Source: Scopulibacillus_A cellulosilyticus
Lineage (GTDB): Bacteria; Bacillota; Bacilli; Bacillales; Sporolactobacillaceae
Assembly (NCBI RefSeq): GCF_042665295.1
Contig: NZ_JBHTCO010000002.1
Span: forward strand, 215,221 to 279,220
DNA: 64,000 nucleotides
Direction: 5' to 3'
Part shown: piece after piece, positions 52,606 through 61,571 of the stretch
Layout of the letters: each line of letters starts with the position of its first letter
Numbering within the stretch: position 1 is the stretch's first letter
Translations under genes and position numbers: made by a program
Notes under the pieces: model-generated
Seen by the model: the letters and a program-made list of their open reading frames with translations, nothing else
The model's database searches: none
Told to the model about the DNA's origin: nothing

Positions 52606-55600
52606 ACTTTCTGTCTCAGGTTTGCACAGCTTTCGCGACCAGCAAACGGTAGAATTTGATAAGCTTTGCGAAGCTGGAGTTTTTGGGATATTTGGGCCGA
52701 CCGGCAGCGGCAAATCTTCACTTCTTGACGCTATGACCCTTGCGCTTTACGGAAAAGTCGAAAGGGCAAAGAAAAATACACAAGGGATTATGAATCATGC
52801 AGAAAACCAGTTATCTGTAGCTTTTACATTTGAGCTGTCAGGTGAAAGGACAAAACGATATTGTGTAGAAAGAAGTTATAAACGATCAAAAGATGGCAGT
52901 ATGAAAATCGGCAGCTCCCGTTTGTTGAAAATAAATGATATAGAAACAGAAGTTTTAGCAGACAAAGAGCGGGATGTCACCCAAGGAATTCAAGATATTT
53001 TAGGTTTAACGCATGAAGACTTTACCCGGGCCGTTGTGTTGCCTCAAGGAAAATTTGCCGAATTCTTGACTTTAAAAGGCGCCGATCGCCGGAAAATGCT
53101 GCAGCGCCTTTTTCATTTAGAAAAATACGGCGATGAACTGAATGATAAAATCAAAGTTCACATGCAAGAAGAAAACCAACGCATCAAAGAGATAGCAGCC
53201 GAACAACAAGGGCTTGGCGATGCTTCAAAAGAAAAGCTGGAAGACATAAAAAAACAGTTCACGGAAATGACTGAGACTGTTGACCATACTAAGGACGAAT
53301 TAAGCAAAAACGAAAAGCAGTTTGAACAAGTCAAGCAACGATGGCAATGGCAGCTTGAGCTTGAAGAAAATCAAAAGCATTATCAAAAATTAATAGAAAA
53401 GCAACCGGAAATTCACGGCAGGAAAAACCGCCTCGCACAGTCAGAGGCTGCAGAAAAAATCATGCCAGCCATGAAAGAATGGCAAGGTGCAAAGAAACAT
53501 TATGATGAAACGTCACTAACGTTGAAAGAGGCGAAAAGCCGATACGAACAAGCAAAAGAAAAAGAAGAAAAATGCCAAATCTCTTATGAAAAAGCTAAGC
53601 AGCATAGAAATGAAAGAGAGCCTGTTTTGTTAAAACAGCGTTCCAAGTGGGAGCAATCAAGAGAGATTCAAAAGGAACTCTTCACGCAACAAAACCAGCT
53701 TAATCAAAAGAAACAGATTGAACAAACATTAGCTTTAAAGATTGGAGAAAAGGAGAAAGTTCTTAAAGAACAGCAAATAGACTATCAAAAAGTTGGTCAG
53801 GATCTTAAAAACATTCAAGAAAAACTGCAATCGGCAAAAGTCTCTTCTGAATACAGAGAAACGGTTTCAAAGGCCATGGCTGATAAGCAAAACATCAGCG
53901 CTTTGCATCAACAATTGTTAGAGTGGCGAGAGGATTGGAAAAAAAACCGCTCAGGTCTTCTTAAGAAAAAGAATGATTTAGAAAAGGCAAATGAAAAACA
54001 TAAAGCTGTTCTTAAATATCTAGAGTCGTTGACGAAGAAACATGATAATATTTATCATCAGGCAGCTGAATATGAAAGTCAGGCGCATATGACAAAGCGG
54101 TTTCTGGAACAAGAAGAGGTTAGAATTGAAAATCAGTTGAAAGCTGCATATAAGCAAAAACTTTCCTTACAGATTTCTCAAGACCTTAAAGACGGTAAAC
54201 CTTGCCCGGTTTGCGGTTCCACTCATCATCCAAACCCGATACAGAACGGGAGTTACCTTGAAGAAAGTGACCTGGAGTCAAAACGTACGCATTGCCGTCA
54301 AGATATTCAAGAACTGCAAAAACAGATTAATGAAATTGAGACATTAAAAATGAGGTTAGAAAGCCAATCTTCAAGATTGGCTGAATACGCGGATGACATC
54401 TCTTTGCCTGATTTACCAATCAACTATAAGGAAATATCTGATCCCCTTCAGTTCAATCATCAAGATATCCAAGCTATTGCCAGCCAAATCAAGGCGGTCA
54501 AGCAAGATGTTTTGGCACTAAGTGAAGAAACAGATAAAAAAATAAATGAGGCACAAACATCGGGGCAACAGTTATCATCAATTCAAACTGAAATCGATTT
54601 TTATCAAAAACATCAACTCGATATAGAAAAAAAGGCAGAGAAATTGAAAGAAATGATTCAATCGAAGAAAGATCGTTGGGAAAAAGTATATGCTGATCTG
54701 TCTTATGAAGATGCTGCAAGTGAATTAGAAAAGATACAGCAAAAGGATAAGTTGACTGAACAGTTTTCAAAGAAATACGATCAGTTTTTAAAAGCGAAAG
54801 ATGATATCAATAAACAAATTGATGAACTGCGGGAGAGTATCAGTTCTCTGCAATCTCAGAAGACTGAAAACAGCAGCATGATACAGCTGTTAACCCAATC
54901 GGTCGAGACTCAAAAGCAAAAACTTAAAGCGTTGGGAACAGAAGAAGATCTGGCGATAGATCAATGCCTTAAAGAGCTTGAAAAAGAATTGAACCAGCTT
55001 AAGAGTCAAGAGGAATCTGCTTATAACGAGTGGCAAAAAGTACAAACGTTACGGTTTTCAGCGGAAAAGGATTATTCGAATGCTGAAAATAACTATAAAT
55101 ATGCGACAGAACGGCTGGAAAAAGCAAAAATAGATTGGGATAACGCTCTTATAAAAACGAATTTTACCGATGAAGAGGCGGTAAAAGCAGCACATTTGGA
55201 AGATGAAGAGAAGGCTAAGATAGAAAAAGAGATCCAAGATTATGATACAGAACTGAGCCAAGTCACTAATGATATTCAAAAGTTAAAAGATCGTGTCGGT
55301 GACGATTCGTTAACTGAAGAACAGTTTAATGAGATTGAAAAACGTTTACTGCAGTTAAAGGATGAATATGAGCGTTTGCTTGAAAGAAAAGCAAGCCTGT
55401 ATCAAGAGCTTACAACTATAAAAGGAAATCATGAACGCTACAAAATACTGGAAAAGGAAAAAGAGGGTCACTGGCAAAAAGCTAATCAGCTGCAAAAACT
55501 TCAGCAAGTTTTTCGCGGCAACAGTTTTGTGGAATTTGTTGCTGAAGAGCAATTGAATCAAGTCTGTTTTGATGCTTCAAAAAGGCTTGGCGATTTAACA

Positions 55601-55990
55601 AGACAGCGTTATGCTCTTGAAGTAGACACATCATTAGGATTCGTTATTAGAGATGATGCGAATGGCGGCATTAGACGGCCGGTGTCTACGCTCTCTGGAG
55701 GAGAAACATTTTTAACCTCTTTAGCCCTCGCACTGTCATTATCCGCGCAAATTCAATTACGCGGTGATGTTCCGCTGCAGTTTTTCTTTTTAGATGAAGG
55801 TTTTGGCACACTTGATCAAGAATTACTTGATACGGTTATCACATCACTTGAAAAACTTCATATGAATCAATTATCTATTGGTGTCATCAGCCATGTCCCG
55901 GAATTAAGGGCACGTTTATCGAGAAAGTTATATGTTGAGCCTGCGGAACCATCCGGAAAAGGCAGCAGGGTGCACCTGGAAACTTTATAA
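52592..55990 (+). CDS. sbcC: nuclease SbcCD subunit C (SbcC/Rad50-like)
   Basis: SbcC is the SMC-like ATPase of SbcCD. The 1132-aa protein has Walker A GPTGSGKS (35-42), then long coiled coils on either side of a zinc hook CPVCGS near residue 535. The ABC signature LSGGE, Walker B FFFLDEGFG and a final H-loop SHVPELRARL follow. Both ATPase halves and the hook are intact. ATG 52592 has CAGGAGG; the upstream frame is inside sbcD. It ends the addB-addA-sbcD-sbcC operon. Confidence 0.95.
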   Translation: MRPIKLSVSGLHSFRDQQTVEFDKLCEAGVFGIFGPTGSGKSSLLDAMTLALYGKVERAKKNTQGIMNHAENQLSVAFTFELSGERTKRYCVERSYKRSKDGSMKIGSSRLLKINDIETEVLADKERDVTQGIQDILGLTHEDFTRAVVLPQGKFAEFLTLKGADRRKMLQRLFHLEKYGDELNDKIKVHMQEENQRIKEIAAEQQGLGDASKEKLEDIKKQFTEMTETVDHTKDELSKNEKQFEQVKQRWQWQLELEENQKHYQKLIEKQPEIHGRKNRLAQSEAAEKIMPAMKEWQGAKKHYDETSLTLKEAKSRYEQAKEKEEKCQISYEKAKQHRNEREPVLLKQRSKWEQSREIQKELFTQQNQLNQKKQIEQTLALKIGEKEKVLKEQQIDYQKVGQDLKNIQEKLQSAKVSSEYRETVSKAMADKQNISALHQQLLEWREDWKKNRSGLLKKKNDLEKANEKHKAVLKYLESLTKKHDNIYHQAAEYESQAHMTKRFLEQEEVRIENQLKAAYKQKLSLQISQDLKDGKPCPVCGSTHHPNPIQNGSYLEESDLESKRTHCRQDIQELQKQINEIETLKMRLESQSSRLAEYADDISLPDLPINYKEISDPLQFNHQDIQAIASQIKAVKQDVLALSEETDKKINEAQTSGQQLSSIQTEIDFYQKHQLDIEKKAEKLKEMIQSKKDRWEKVYADLSYEDAASELEKIQQKDKLTEQFSKKYDQFLKAKDDINKQIDELRESISSLQSQKTENSSMIQLLTQSVETQKQKLKALGTEEDLAIDQCLKELEKELNQLKSQEESAYNEWQKVQTLRFSAEKDYSNAENNYKYATERLEKAKIDWDNALIKTNFTDEEAVKAAHLEDEEKAKIEKEIQDYDTELSQVTNDIQKLKDRVGDDSLTEEQFNEIEKRLLQLKDEYERLLERKASLYQELTTIKGNHERYKILEKEKEGHWQKANQLQKLQQVFRGNSFVEFVAEEQLNQVCFDASKRLGDLTRQRYALEVDTSLGFVIRDDANGGIRRPVSTLSGGETFLTSLALALSLSAQIQLRGDVPLQFFFLDEGFGTLDQELLDTVITSLEKLHMNQLSIGVISHVPELRARLSRKLYVEPAEPSGKGSRVHLETL

Positions 55991-56053
55991 AAGGATAAAA
56001 TTTGGATAATGATTAAGGAGAGGACAGACTTGTCACTCTCCTTTCTTTATAAA

Positions 56054-57490
56054 CTATAAACCAAAAGAAATATATTTCGTCTCAAGGTACTCATCAAAGC
56101 CTTCTGTACCGCCTTCACGTCCGAGACCGCTTTCCTTCATTCCGCCGAATGGCGCTTGAGCAGCAGACGGCGCACCATGATTCCAGCCAACGATCCCATA
56201 TTGAAGGGCTTCAGCCATTTTTGTTCCGCGGGTAACGCTTTCTGTAAAGAAATAACCGGCAAGTCCATAACGTGTATGGTTAGCAGCGCCAATCGCTTCT
56301 TCATCTGTTTCAATTTTTTGTACCGGGATAAGCGGTCCAAATGTTTCTTGCTGCATGCAAACCATATGTTCATTACAATCTTTTAAAATGGTCGGCTCGA
56401 AGAAATAGGCATTATCATTCTTAATTTCTCCTTTTCCGCCTGTAACGACCTTTGCACCTTTTTCAAGGGCATCTTTTACATGATGCTCGACCTTTTCATA
56501 ACCATCTTTGTTAATAAGCGGCCCGATGTCAACACCTTCTTCAAGCCCGTTGCCAACTTTTAGCTTTTTAACTTCTTTTTCAAGCTTTTCGATAAATGCA
56601 TCATAAACCTTTGACTGAACGTAAAAACGGTTTGCGCAAATACAAGTTTGGCCGGCATTGCGAAACTTCGAGGCAATCGTTCCTTTGACGGCTTTATCCA
56701 AATCAGCATCATCAAGGACAATAAATGGCGCTTGTCCGCCCAGTTCGAATGATACTTTTTTAATATGCTCGGCACTTTGCTTCATTAAAAGCACGCCAAC
56801 TTCAGTTGAACCGGTAAATGTCAGCTTCCGTACCTTTGTGCTGTCTTTAATTGTATTGCTGAAAATTTCATCCGGGCAAACAACATGATTAACAACACCT
56901 TTTGGAATCCCTGCCTCTTCACAGTATTCCATCAGCTTAATGGCAGTCAGCGGTGTTTCTTTCGGCGGTTTAACAATAAAAGTACACCCTGCGGCAAGCG
57001 CCGGTCCCATTTTTCTTGTAATCATCGCGGCGGGAAAATTCCACGGGGTAATGGCGGCAACGACACCAACGGGCTGTTTAATCACTTGAATGCGCTGATC
57101 GGCTGTTTTTCCAGGGATAATCCGTCCGTAAGCGCGCCTGGCTTCTTCAGCAAACCATTCAATAAATGAAGCGGCGTAATCGACTTCACCGCGAGCCTCT
57201 TTTAACGGCTTGCCGCTCTCTAAGGTCATGATCGTTGCTAATTCTTCTTTTTTATCCATCATAATATGGAATAATTTTTTTAAATAATCCGCACGTTTTT
57301 CAGCGGAGAGATTTGCCCATTCGGGGAAGGCTTTGTCCGCTGCATCAATTGCCGATTCAACATCTTGTTTCGTCCCCTCTGGCATCGTTCCGACAACTTC
57401 ACCGGTAGCCGGATTTTTAATTTCAAATTTTTGTTCGTTTTTTCCAACCCATTCTCCATTAATGTAATTTAATTTATCCAGTTTCTCCAC
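56054..57490 (-). CDS. gabD: succinate-semialdehyde dehydrogenase (GabD-type), copy 1
   Basis: This NAD(P)-dependent aldehyde dehydrogenase converts succinate semialdehyde to succinate, the second step of GABA degradation, if its family match holds. The 478-aa protein has the ALDH core: TPWNFPAAMI, FTGSTEVG, the general-base Glu in FELGGQAP and the nucleophile Cys in GQTCICANR (CxC pair as in GabD). GTG 57490 lies eight bases after AAGGAGG; ATG 57508 lacks a site. Several usually conserved Asp/Asn positions read His here (e.g. ANHTRYGL, GWNHGAPS). It is divergent from a close paralog. Confidence 0.85.
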   Translation of the reverse strand: MEKLDKLNYINGEWVGKNEQKFEIKNPATGEVVGTMPEGTKQDVESAIDAADKAFPEWANLSAEKRADYLKKLFHIMMDKKEELATIMTLESGKPLKEARGEVDYAASFIEWFAEEARRAYGRIIPGKTADQRIQVIKQPVGVVAAITPWNFPAAMITRKMGPALAAGCTFIVKPPKETPLTAIKLMEYCEEAGIPKGVVNHVVCPDEIFSNTIKDSTKVRKLTFTGSTEVGVLLMKQSAEHIKKVSFELGGQAPFIVLDDADLDKAVKGTIASKFRNAGQTCICANRFYVQSKVYDAFIEKLEKEVKKLKVGNGLEEGVDIGPLINKDGYEKVEHHVKDALEKGAKVVTGGKGEIKNDNAYFFEPTILKDCNEHMVCMQQETFGPLIPVQKIETDEEAIGAANHTRYGLAGYFFTESVTRGTKMAEALQYGIVGWNHGAPSAAQAPFGGMKESGLGREGGTEGFDEYLETKYISFGL

Positions 57491-57730
57491 TGCCGGAGCC
57501 TCCTTCATATTCTGGAATATCGTCTAAAATATTGATTTAGGCACATTTCTTAATGATATTTGGTCATTTTTAAGGTTTGTTTTATCTTGAATATTTATGC
57601 ACTGTCTTAAATAATGTTTTAAAAATCGACAAAATTTCTAAAAAAAATATCGTCATTAGCAGGAAAAAAGTTTTCTGATCCTGAATTAAGGTTATATAGA
57701 CAATAAAGATTACATAAGGGAGGTTTCTAA

Positions 57731-59164
57731 GTGAAACAACTAGACATGCTAAACTATATTGATGGTCAATGGACTGGTAAAGAACATGAAAAAATCGAAG
57801 TTACAAACCCGGCAACCGGTGAATTAATTGGCACAGTGCCGTCTGCAGGATATAATGAAGCAAATCAGGCAATTGAAGCAGCACATCAAGCCCTTCCTGA
57901 ATGGTCAAAGAAAACTGCGGCTGAACGCGCCGGTCTTCTTATGAAAGTTCGCGACCTTATGCTTGAGAATAAAAAAGAACTTGCCGAAATTATGACGCTT
58001 GAAAACGGTAAAACGCTGAAAGAATCAACAGGCGAGGTGGCCTATGCTGCTTCATTCATGGAATGGTTTGCAGAAGAGGCAAAGCGTATTTACGGCCGCA
58101 CAGTTCCAGGCAAAAATGAAAACCATCGCATTAAAGTGCTTAAGCAGCCTGTTGGTGTTGTTGCAGCCATTACGCCTTGGAATTTCCCAGCGGCAATGAT
58201 CACCCGCAAGCTTGCACCTGCGCTTGCTGCCGGCTGTACATTTATCGTAAAACCGCCGAAACAAACGCCGTTAACTGCACTTAAGCTTGCTGAATACTGT
58301 GAGCAAGCAGGCATTCCTAAAGGAGTGGTTAATGTTGTTTGCGGAAATTCTAAAGAGATTACCAATGCTTTTATGGATGATGAAAGAGTCCGTAAAATAA
58401 CATTTACAGGTTCAACTGAAGTTGGCCGCCTGTTAATGGAACAGGGCGCAAAAACGGTTAAGAAAATGTCCATGGAGCTTGGCGGACACGCACCGGTAAT
58501 TGTTTGTGAAGACGCTGATTTAGATAAAGCTGTTGATATGGCTATTGCCAGCAAATATCGTAACAGCGGTCAAACTTGTGTATGTGCCAACCGTTTATAT
58601 GTACATTCAAGTGTTTATGATGAATTCGTTGATAAATTCGCAGCAAAAGTCAAAGAGCTTAAAGTCGGTAACGGCATGGAAGAAGGCGTAGATTTAGGAC
58701 CGCTTATCGATAAGGGCGGCTATGAAAAGGTTGAACATCAAGTTAAGGATGCCGTTGAAAAAGGCGCAACATGTGTTGTCGGCGGTCACGGTAAAGCTGA
58801 AAACAACAGCTATTTCTTTGAGCCGACTGTGTTAAAGGATGTAACGTCAGATATGGAAATCATGCATATTGAAACATTTGGTCCGATTGCGCCAATTCAA
58901 AAATTCGAAACAGACGAAGAAGCTATCCGCTTGGCTAATGATACACCATTCGGTCTTGCTGCTTACTTCTTTACAGAAAGCGTTTCCCGCGGTACAAAAA
59001 TATCTGAAGAGCTTCAATACGGTATTGTCGGTTGGAATGACGGGCTGCCATCTACCGCACAAGCACCGTTCGGCGGTATCAAGCAAAGCGGTCTCGGAAG
59101 TGAAGGCGGCGCTGAAGGTATTGAAGAATATCTGGAAACGAAGTATGTTTCATTAATGGTTTAA
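57731..59164 (+). CDS. gabD: succinate-semialdehyde dehydrogenase (GabD-type), copy 2
   Basis: The 477-aa paralog shares most motifs and long identical blocks with copy 1 across the whole length. Key residues are Cys283 in GQTCVCANR, Glu in MELGGHAP, FTGSTEVG and the more usual GWNDGLPSTAQAPFGG. The start GTG follows AAGGGAGG. No gabT or GABA transporter is nearby, so the true aldehyde may differ; succinate semialdehyde is the best family guess. It has its own terminator. Confidence 0.88.
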   Translation: MKQLDMLNYIDGQWTGKEHEKIEVTNPATGELIGTVPSAGYNEANQAIEAAHQALPEWSKKTAAERAGLLMKVRDLMLENKKELAEIMTLENGKTLKESTGEVAYAASFMEWFAEEAKRIYGRTVPGKNENHRIKVLKQPVGVVAAITPWNFPAAMITRKLAPALAAGCTFIVKPPKQTPLTALKLAEYCEQAGIPKGVVNVVCGNSKEITNAFMDDERVRKITFTGSTEVGRLLMEQGAKTVKKMSMELGGHAPVIVCEDADLDKAVDMAIASKYRNSGQTCVCANRLYVHSSVYDEFVDKFAAKVKELKVGNGMEEGVDLGPLIDKGGYEKVEHQVKDAVEKGATCVVGGHGKAENNSYFFEPTVLKDVTSDMEIMHIETFGPIAPIQKFETDEEAIRLANDTPFGLAAYFFTESVSRGTKISEELQYGIVGWNDGLPSTAQAPFGGIKQSGLGSEGGAEGIEEYLETKYVSLMV

Positions 59165-59238
59165 ATCTATTAAATTTGAAAATCAATCCAAATAAAAATC
59201 TTTAATCTATTTAAATTTAATACAAATGATAGAATACA

Positions 59239-59270
59239 AGCCGGCAGTGAAACTGCCGGCTGTTCTTTTT
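59239..59270 (+). terminator. terminator after gabD copy 2
   Basis: AGCCGGCAG (59239-59247) pairs with CTGCCGGCT (59253-59261), followed by GTTCTTTTTT. Confidence 0.9.
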
Positions 59271-59359
59271 TGGCAAAACTTTCTTGACCATTTTTAAATT
59301 TTTAAAATGAATTGTACACTGGTAAAATAAAAGAAGATTATGGAAAAGGAGAATGTTAA

Positions 59360-60586
59360 ATGTCTAATTTTCAAGAAAAGCTGGATAAATATGCAGAACT
59401 TATTGTCAAGGTAGGGGTTAATGTTCAAAAAGGACAAGAGGTTTTAGTTTCAGCAAATTTAGAATCAGCGCCATTAGTTCGACTTGTTGCCAAACATGCT
59501 TACGAAATTGGAGCCAAAAATGTTCACATTGATTGGGCGGATGATGTATTAACACGCTTAAAATATGAAAAAGCGGATGAAGAGGTCTTTAAAGAAGTCC
59601 CCGAATGGAAGGTAAAAGAAAAGGAAGAACTTGCGGAGAAAGGTGCAGCTTTTATTTCAATCGTTTCCAATAATCCTGATTTATTAAAAGGCATCGATCC
59701 GGAACGTATTTCCAATTTCCAAAAAGCTTCCGGAAAAGCTCTTAATAAGTTTAGACAATATGTACAGTCTGATAAGGTAAGCTGGACTGTTGTAGCTGCA
59801 GCGTCTCAGGCTTGGGCTGAAAAAGTTTTCCCAAATGATAATCAATGTATTGAAAAACTATGGGATGCTATTTTCTCTTCAACAAGAATTGATACTGAAG
59901 ACCCTGTACAAGCTTGGAAAGATCATGATCAAACATTGCATCGTAAAGTTGATATATTAAATAATAAAAAATATAAAATGCTTCACTACAAGGCACCGGG
60001 TACTGATTTAACGATTAAGCTGCCTGAGAAGCATATTTGGATTGGCGCGGGAAGCGAAAATGAACAGGGCGTAGATTTTATGGCTAACATGCCGACAGAG
60101 GAGGTTTTTACGGCTCCCCAAAAAGATGGTATTGATGGTTATGTGTCCAGTACAAAACCCTTGAGCTACGGCGGTAATTTAATTGATAATTTCACAGTTA
60201 CATTTGAGAACGGCCGAATTGTTGATGTGAAGGCAGAACAGGGTGAAGATATTTTAAAAAGACTTGTAGAAACAGATGAAGGTTCTCATTACATAGGCGA
60301 AGTTGCCCTGGTCCCGCATCAATCGCCCATTTCCCAGTCAAATATTTTATTCTACAATACCTTATTTGATGAAAATGCCTCCAACCACTTAGCAATTGGC
60401 AGTGCTTACGCGTTTTGTATTGAAGGCGGCAAACAAATGAATGAAGAAGAGCTTGGAAACAACGGCTTAAACATCAGTATTACACATGTCGATTTTATGA
60501 TAGGGTCCGAAGAAATGGATATCGACGGTATATTGGCAGACGGCACGCGCGAAGCGATTTTCCGGAACGGTAATTGGGCGTTTTAA
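59360..60586 (+). CDS. M29-family metallo-aminopeptidase (AmpS type)
   Basis: The 408-aa protein is a thermophilic-type aminopeptidase of family M29 (AmpS, aminopeptidase T, PepS). The double-metal site is seen in NMPTEEVFTAP (Glu), SHYIGEVALVPHQSPI (Glu), NHLAIGSAY (His, Tyr) and ITHVDFMIGS (His, Asp). It removes N-terminal amino acids from peptides in the cytosol. The ATG has AAAAGGAG. It ends 84 bases before the Uma2 gene, with no clear terminator between them. Confidence 0.92.
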   Translation: MSNFQEKLDKYAELIVKVGVNVQKGQEVLVSANLESAPLVRLVAKHAYEIGAKNVHIDWADDVLTRLKYEKADEEVFKEVPEWKVKEKEELAEKGAAFISIVSNNPDLLKGIDPERISNFQKASGKALNKFRQYVQSDKVSWTVVAAASQAWAEKVFPNDNQCIEKLWDAIFSSTRIDTEDPVQAWKDHDQTLHRKVDILNNKKYKMLHYKAPGTDLTIKLPEKHIWIGAGSENEQGVDFMANMPTEEVFTAPQKDGIDGYVSSTKPLSYGGNLIDNFTVTFENGRIVDVKAEQGEDILKRLVETDEGSHYIGEVALVPHQSPISQSNILFYNTLFDENASNHLAIGSAYAFCIEGGKQMNEEELGNNGLNISITHVDFMIGSEEMDIDGILADGTREAIFRNGNWAF

Positions 60587-60607
60587 ATTTTACGGAGTAT
60601 CAACCAT

Positions 60608-60663
60608 CGATAGAAATTTCTCCATCGTTCTTGATATAATAGACAAAAATACCCTCCGGAGGG
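60608..60663. promoter_or_regulatory. control region of the Uma2 gene: palindromes around a promoter
   Basis: TATAAT (60635-60640) is a good -10. Upstream, AGAAATTTCT is a 10-bp palindrome flanked by direct repeats CCATCG, in the -35 area. Downstream, CCCTCCGGAGGG (60652-60663) is a 12-bp palindrome whose right half is the ribosome site GGAGGG. Either could be bound by a regulator or fold to limit translation. Confidence 0.5.
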
Positions 60664-60670
60664 ATATTCA

Positions 60671-61276
60671 ATGTCTCTAATCGATAACCGGGAAGAAATG
60701 ACATACGCGGAATATTTAAAATGGGACGAAGGAAAGCGCTGTGAAGTATTAGATGGACAGGTGATCAGCATGACACCAGCCCGAACACCTGACCATCAAC
60801 GGGTTTTAAGGGAATTAGCGGTTGAATTTGCTATGTATTTAAGGGGCAAAGAATGCGAAACTTTTACTTCACCAATCGATGTTTGTTTGTTTGATAAGAA
60901 AAAGACAGATATAAATAAAATTAAAAATTGGGTTCAACCGGATCTGATTGTCGTCTGTGACGAAAACAAAATTGATAACAAGCGTATTATTGGTCCGCCC
61001 GATCTTGCTGCAGAAATACTTTCGCCGTCTACCGCAAAGAATGACAGGATTTTAAAATTCAATAAGTATGAGGAAGCCGGTATTAAGGAATATTGGATTG
61101 TCGACCCGTACAATCAGGTGATCGAGGTTTATTTACTTGAAGATGGAACGTACCAGCGCCAAGGCATGTTTTTTAGAAAAGATGTTATTAAAGTTAATAT
61201 TCTTAGTGATCTTGAAATTGATTTAAAAAATGTATTTTTAATTGAAGCTGAAGAAGAATATGAAGATAAAGTTTAA
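60671..61276 (+). CDS. Uma2-family (DUF820) PD-(D/E)XK nuclease-fold protein
   Basis: The 201-aa protein matches the Uma2/DUF820 family, common in cyanobacteria and scattered in Firmicutes. It begins MTYAEYLKWDEGKRCEVLDGQV and contains the restriction-like core as VQPDLIVVCD, PDLAAEILSPSTAKND and EYWIVDP (E-x-W, D). The fold is nuclease-like (PD-(D/E)XK) with Asp, Glu and Lys positions in place. Its role is unknown; some members are linked to mobile elements. It is solitary here, with an unusual palindromic ribosome site. ATG follows GGAGGG by seven bases. Confidence 0.88.
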   Translation: MSLIDNREEMTYAEYLKWDEGKRCEVLDGQVISMTPARTPDHQRVLRELAVEFAMYLRGKECETFTSPIDVCLFDKKKTDINKIKNWVQPDLIVVCDENKIDNKRIIGPPDLAAEILSPSTAKNDRILKFNKYEEAGIKEYWIVDPYNQVIEVYLLEDGTYQRQGMFFRKDVIKVNILSDLEIDLKNVFLIEAEEEYEDKV

Positions 61277-61284
61277 AGTGTTCC

Positions 61285-61316
61285 ACAGCCGGGAGATGAT
61301 CCTGGCTGTCTTTTAT
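61285..61316 (+). terminator. terminator after the Uma2 gene
   Basis: ACAGCCGGGA (61285-61294) pairs with TCCTGGCTGT (61300-61309) and is followed by CTTTTAT. Confidence 0.75.
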
Positions 61317-61394
61317 ATTGTCGGAAAGTATATCTTGACAACTTAGAAGCAGGTTCGGTTTAGTTGTCATGATAATGTATGTAGACAGTATAAG

Positions 61395-61448
61395 GGCAAC
61401 TAAGCCTATGGCTGCGCCATACGGCTTGCCAATCGGCAAGTTTTTTTA
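61395..61448 (+). ncRNA. two-hairpin structure ending in a T run, candidate short RNA or leader terminator
   Basis: GCCTATGGC-TGC-GCCATA-C-GGC forms one hairpin and TTGCC-AATC-GGCAA a second, followed by seven T. Further left, TGACAACT and AGTTGTCA form another hairpin (61334-61371). The terminal hairpin is nearly identical to one before menF (8544-8571). The 295 bases 61277-61571 hold no gene; this could be a small RNA, a leader of the next gene, or a remnant of a repeat. Confidence 0.35.
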
Positions 61449-61571
61449 TTGTTAAATAATTTCTTATAAATTCCAAAAATCATCATCCCCTTAATCGAAG
61501 ATTTTGTGATAAGATTATATTAGAATTTTTATAATGTTTCAGCAACCGTTGTTATAGAAAGGGATGTAGAA

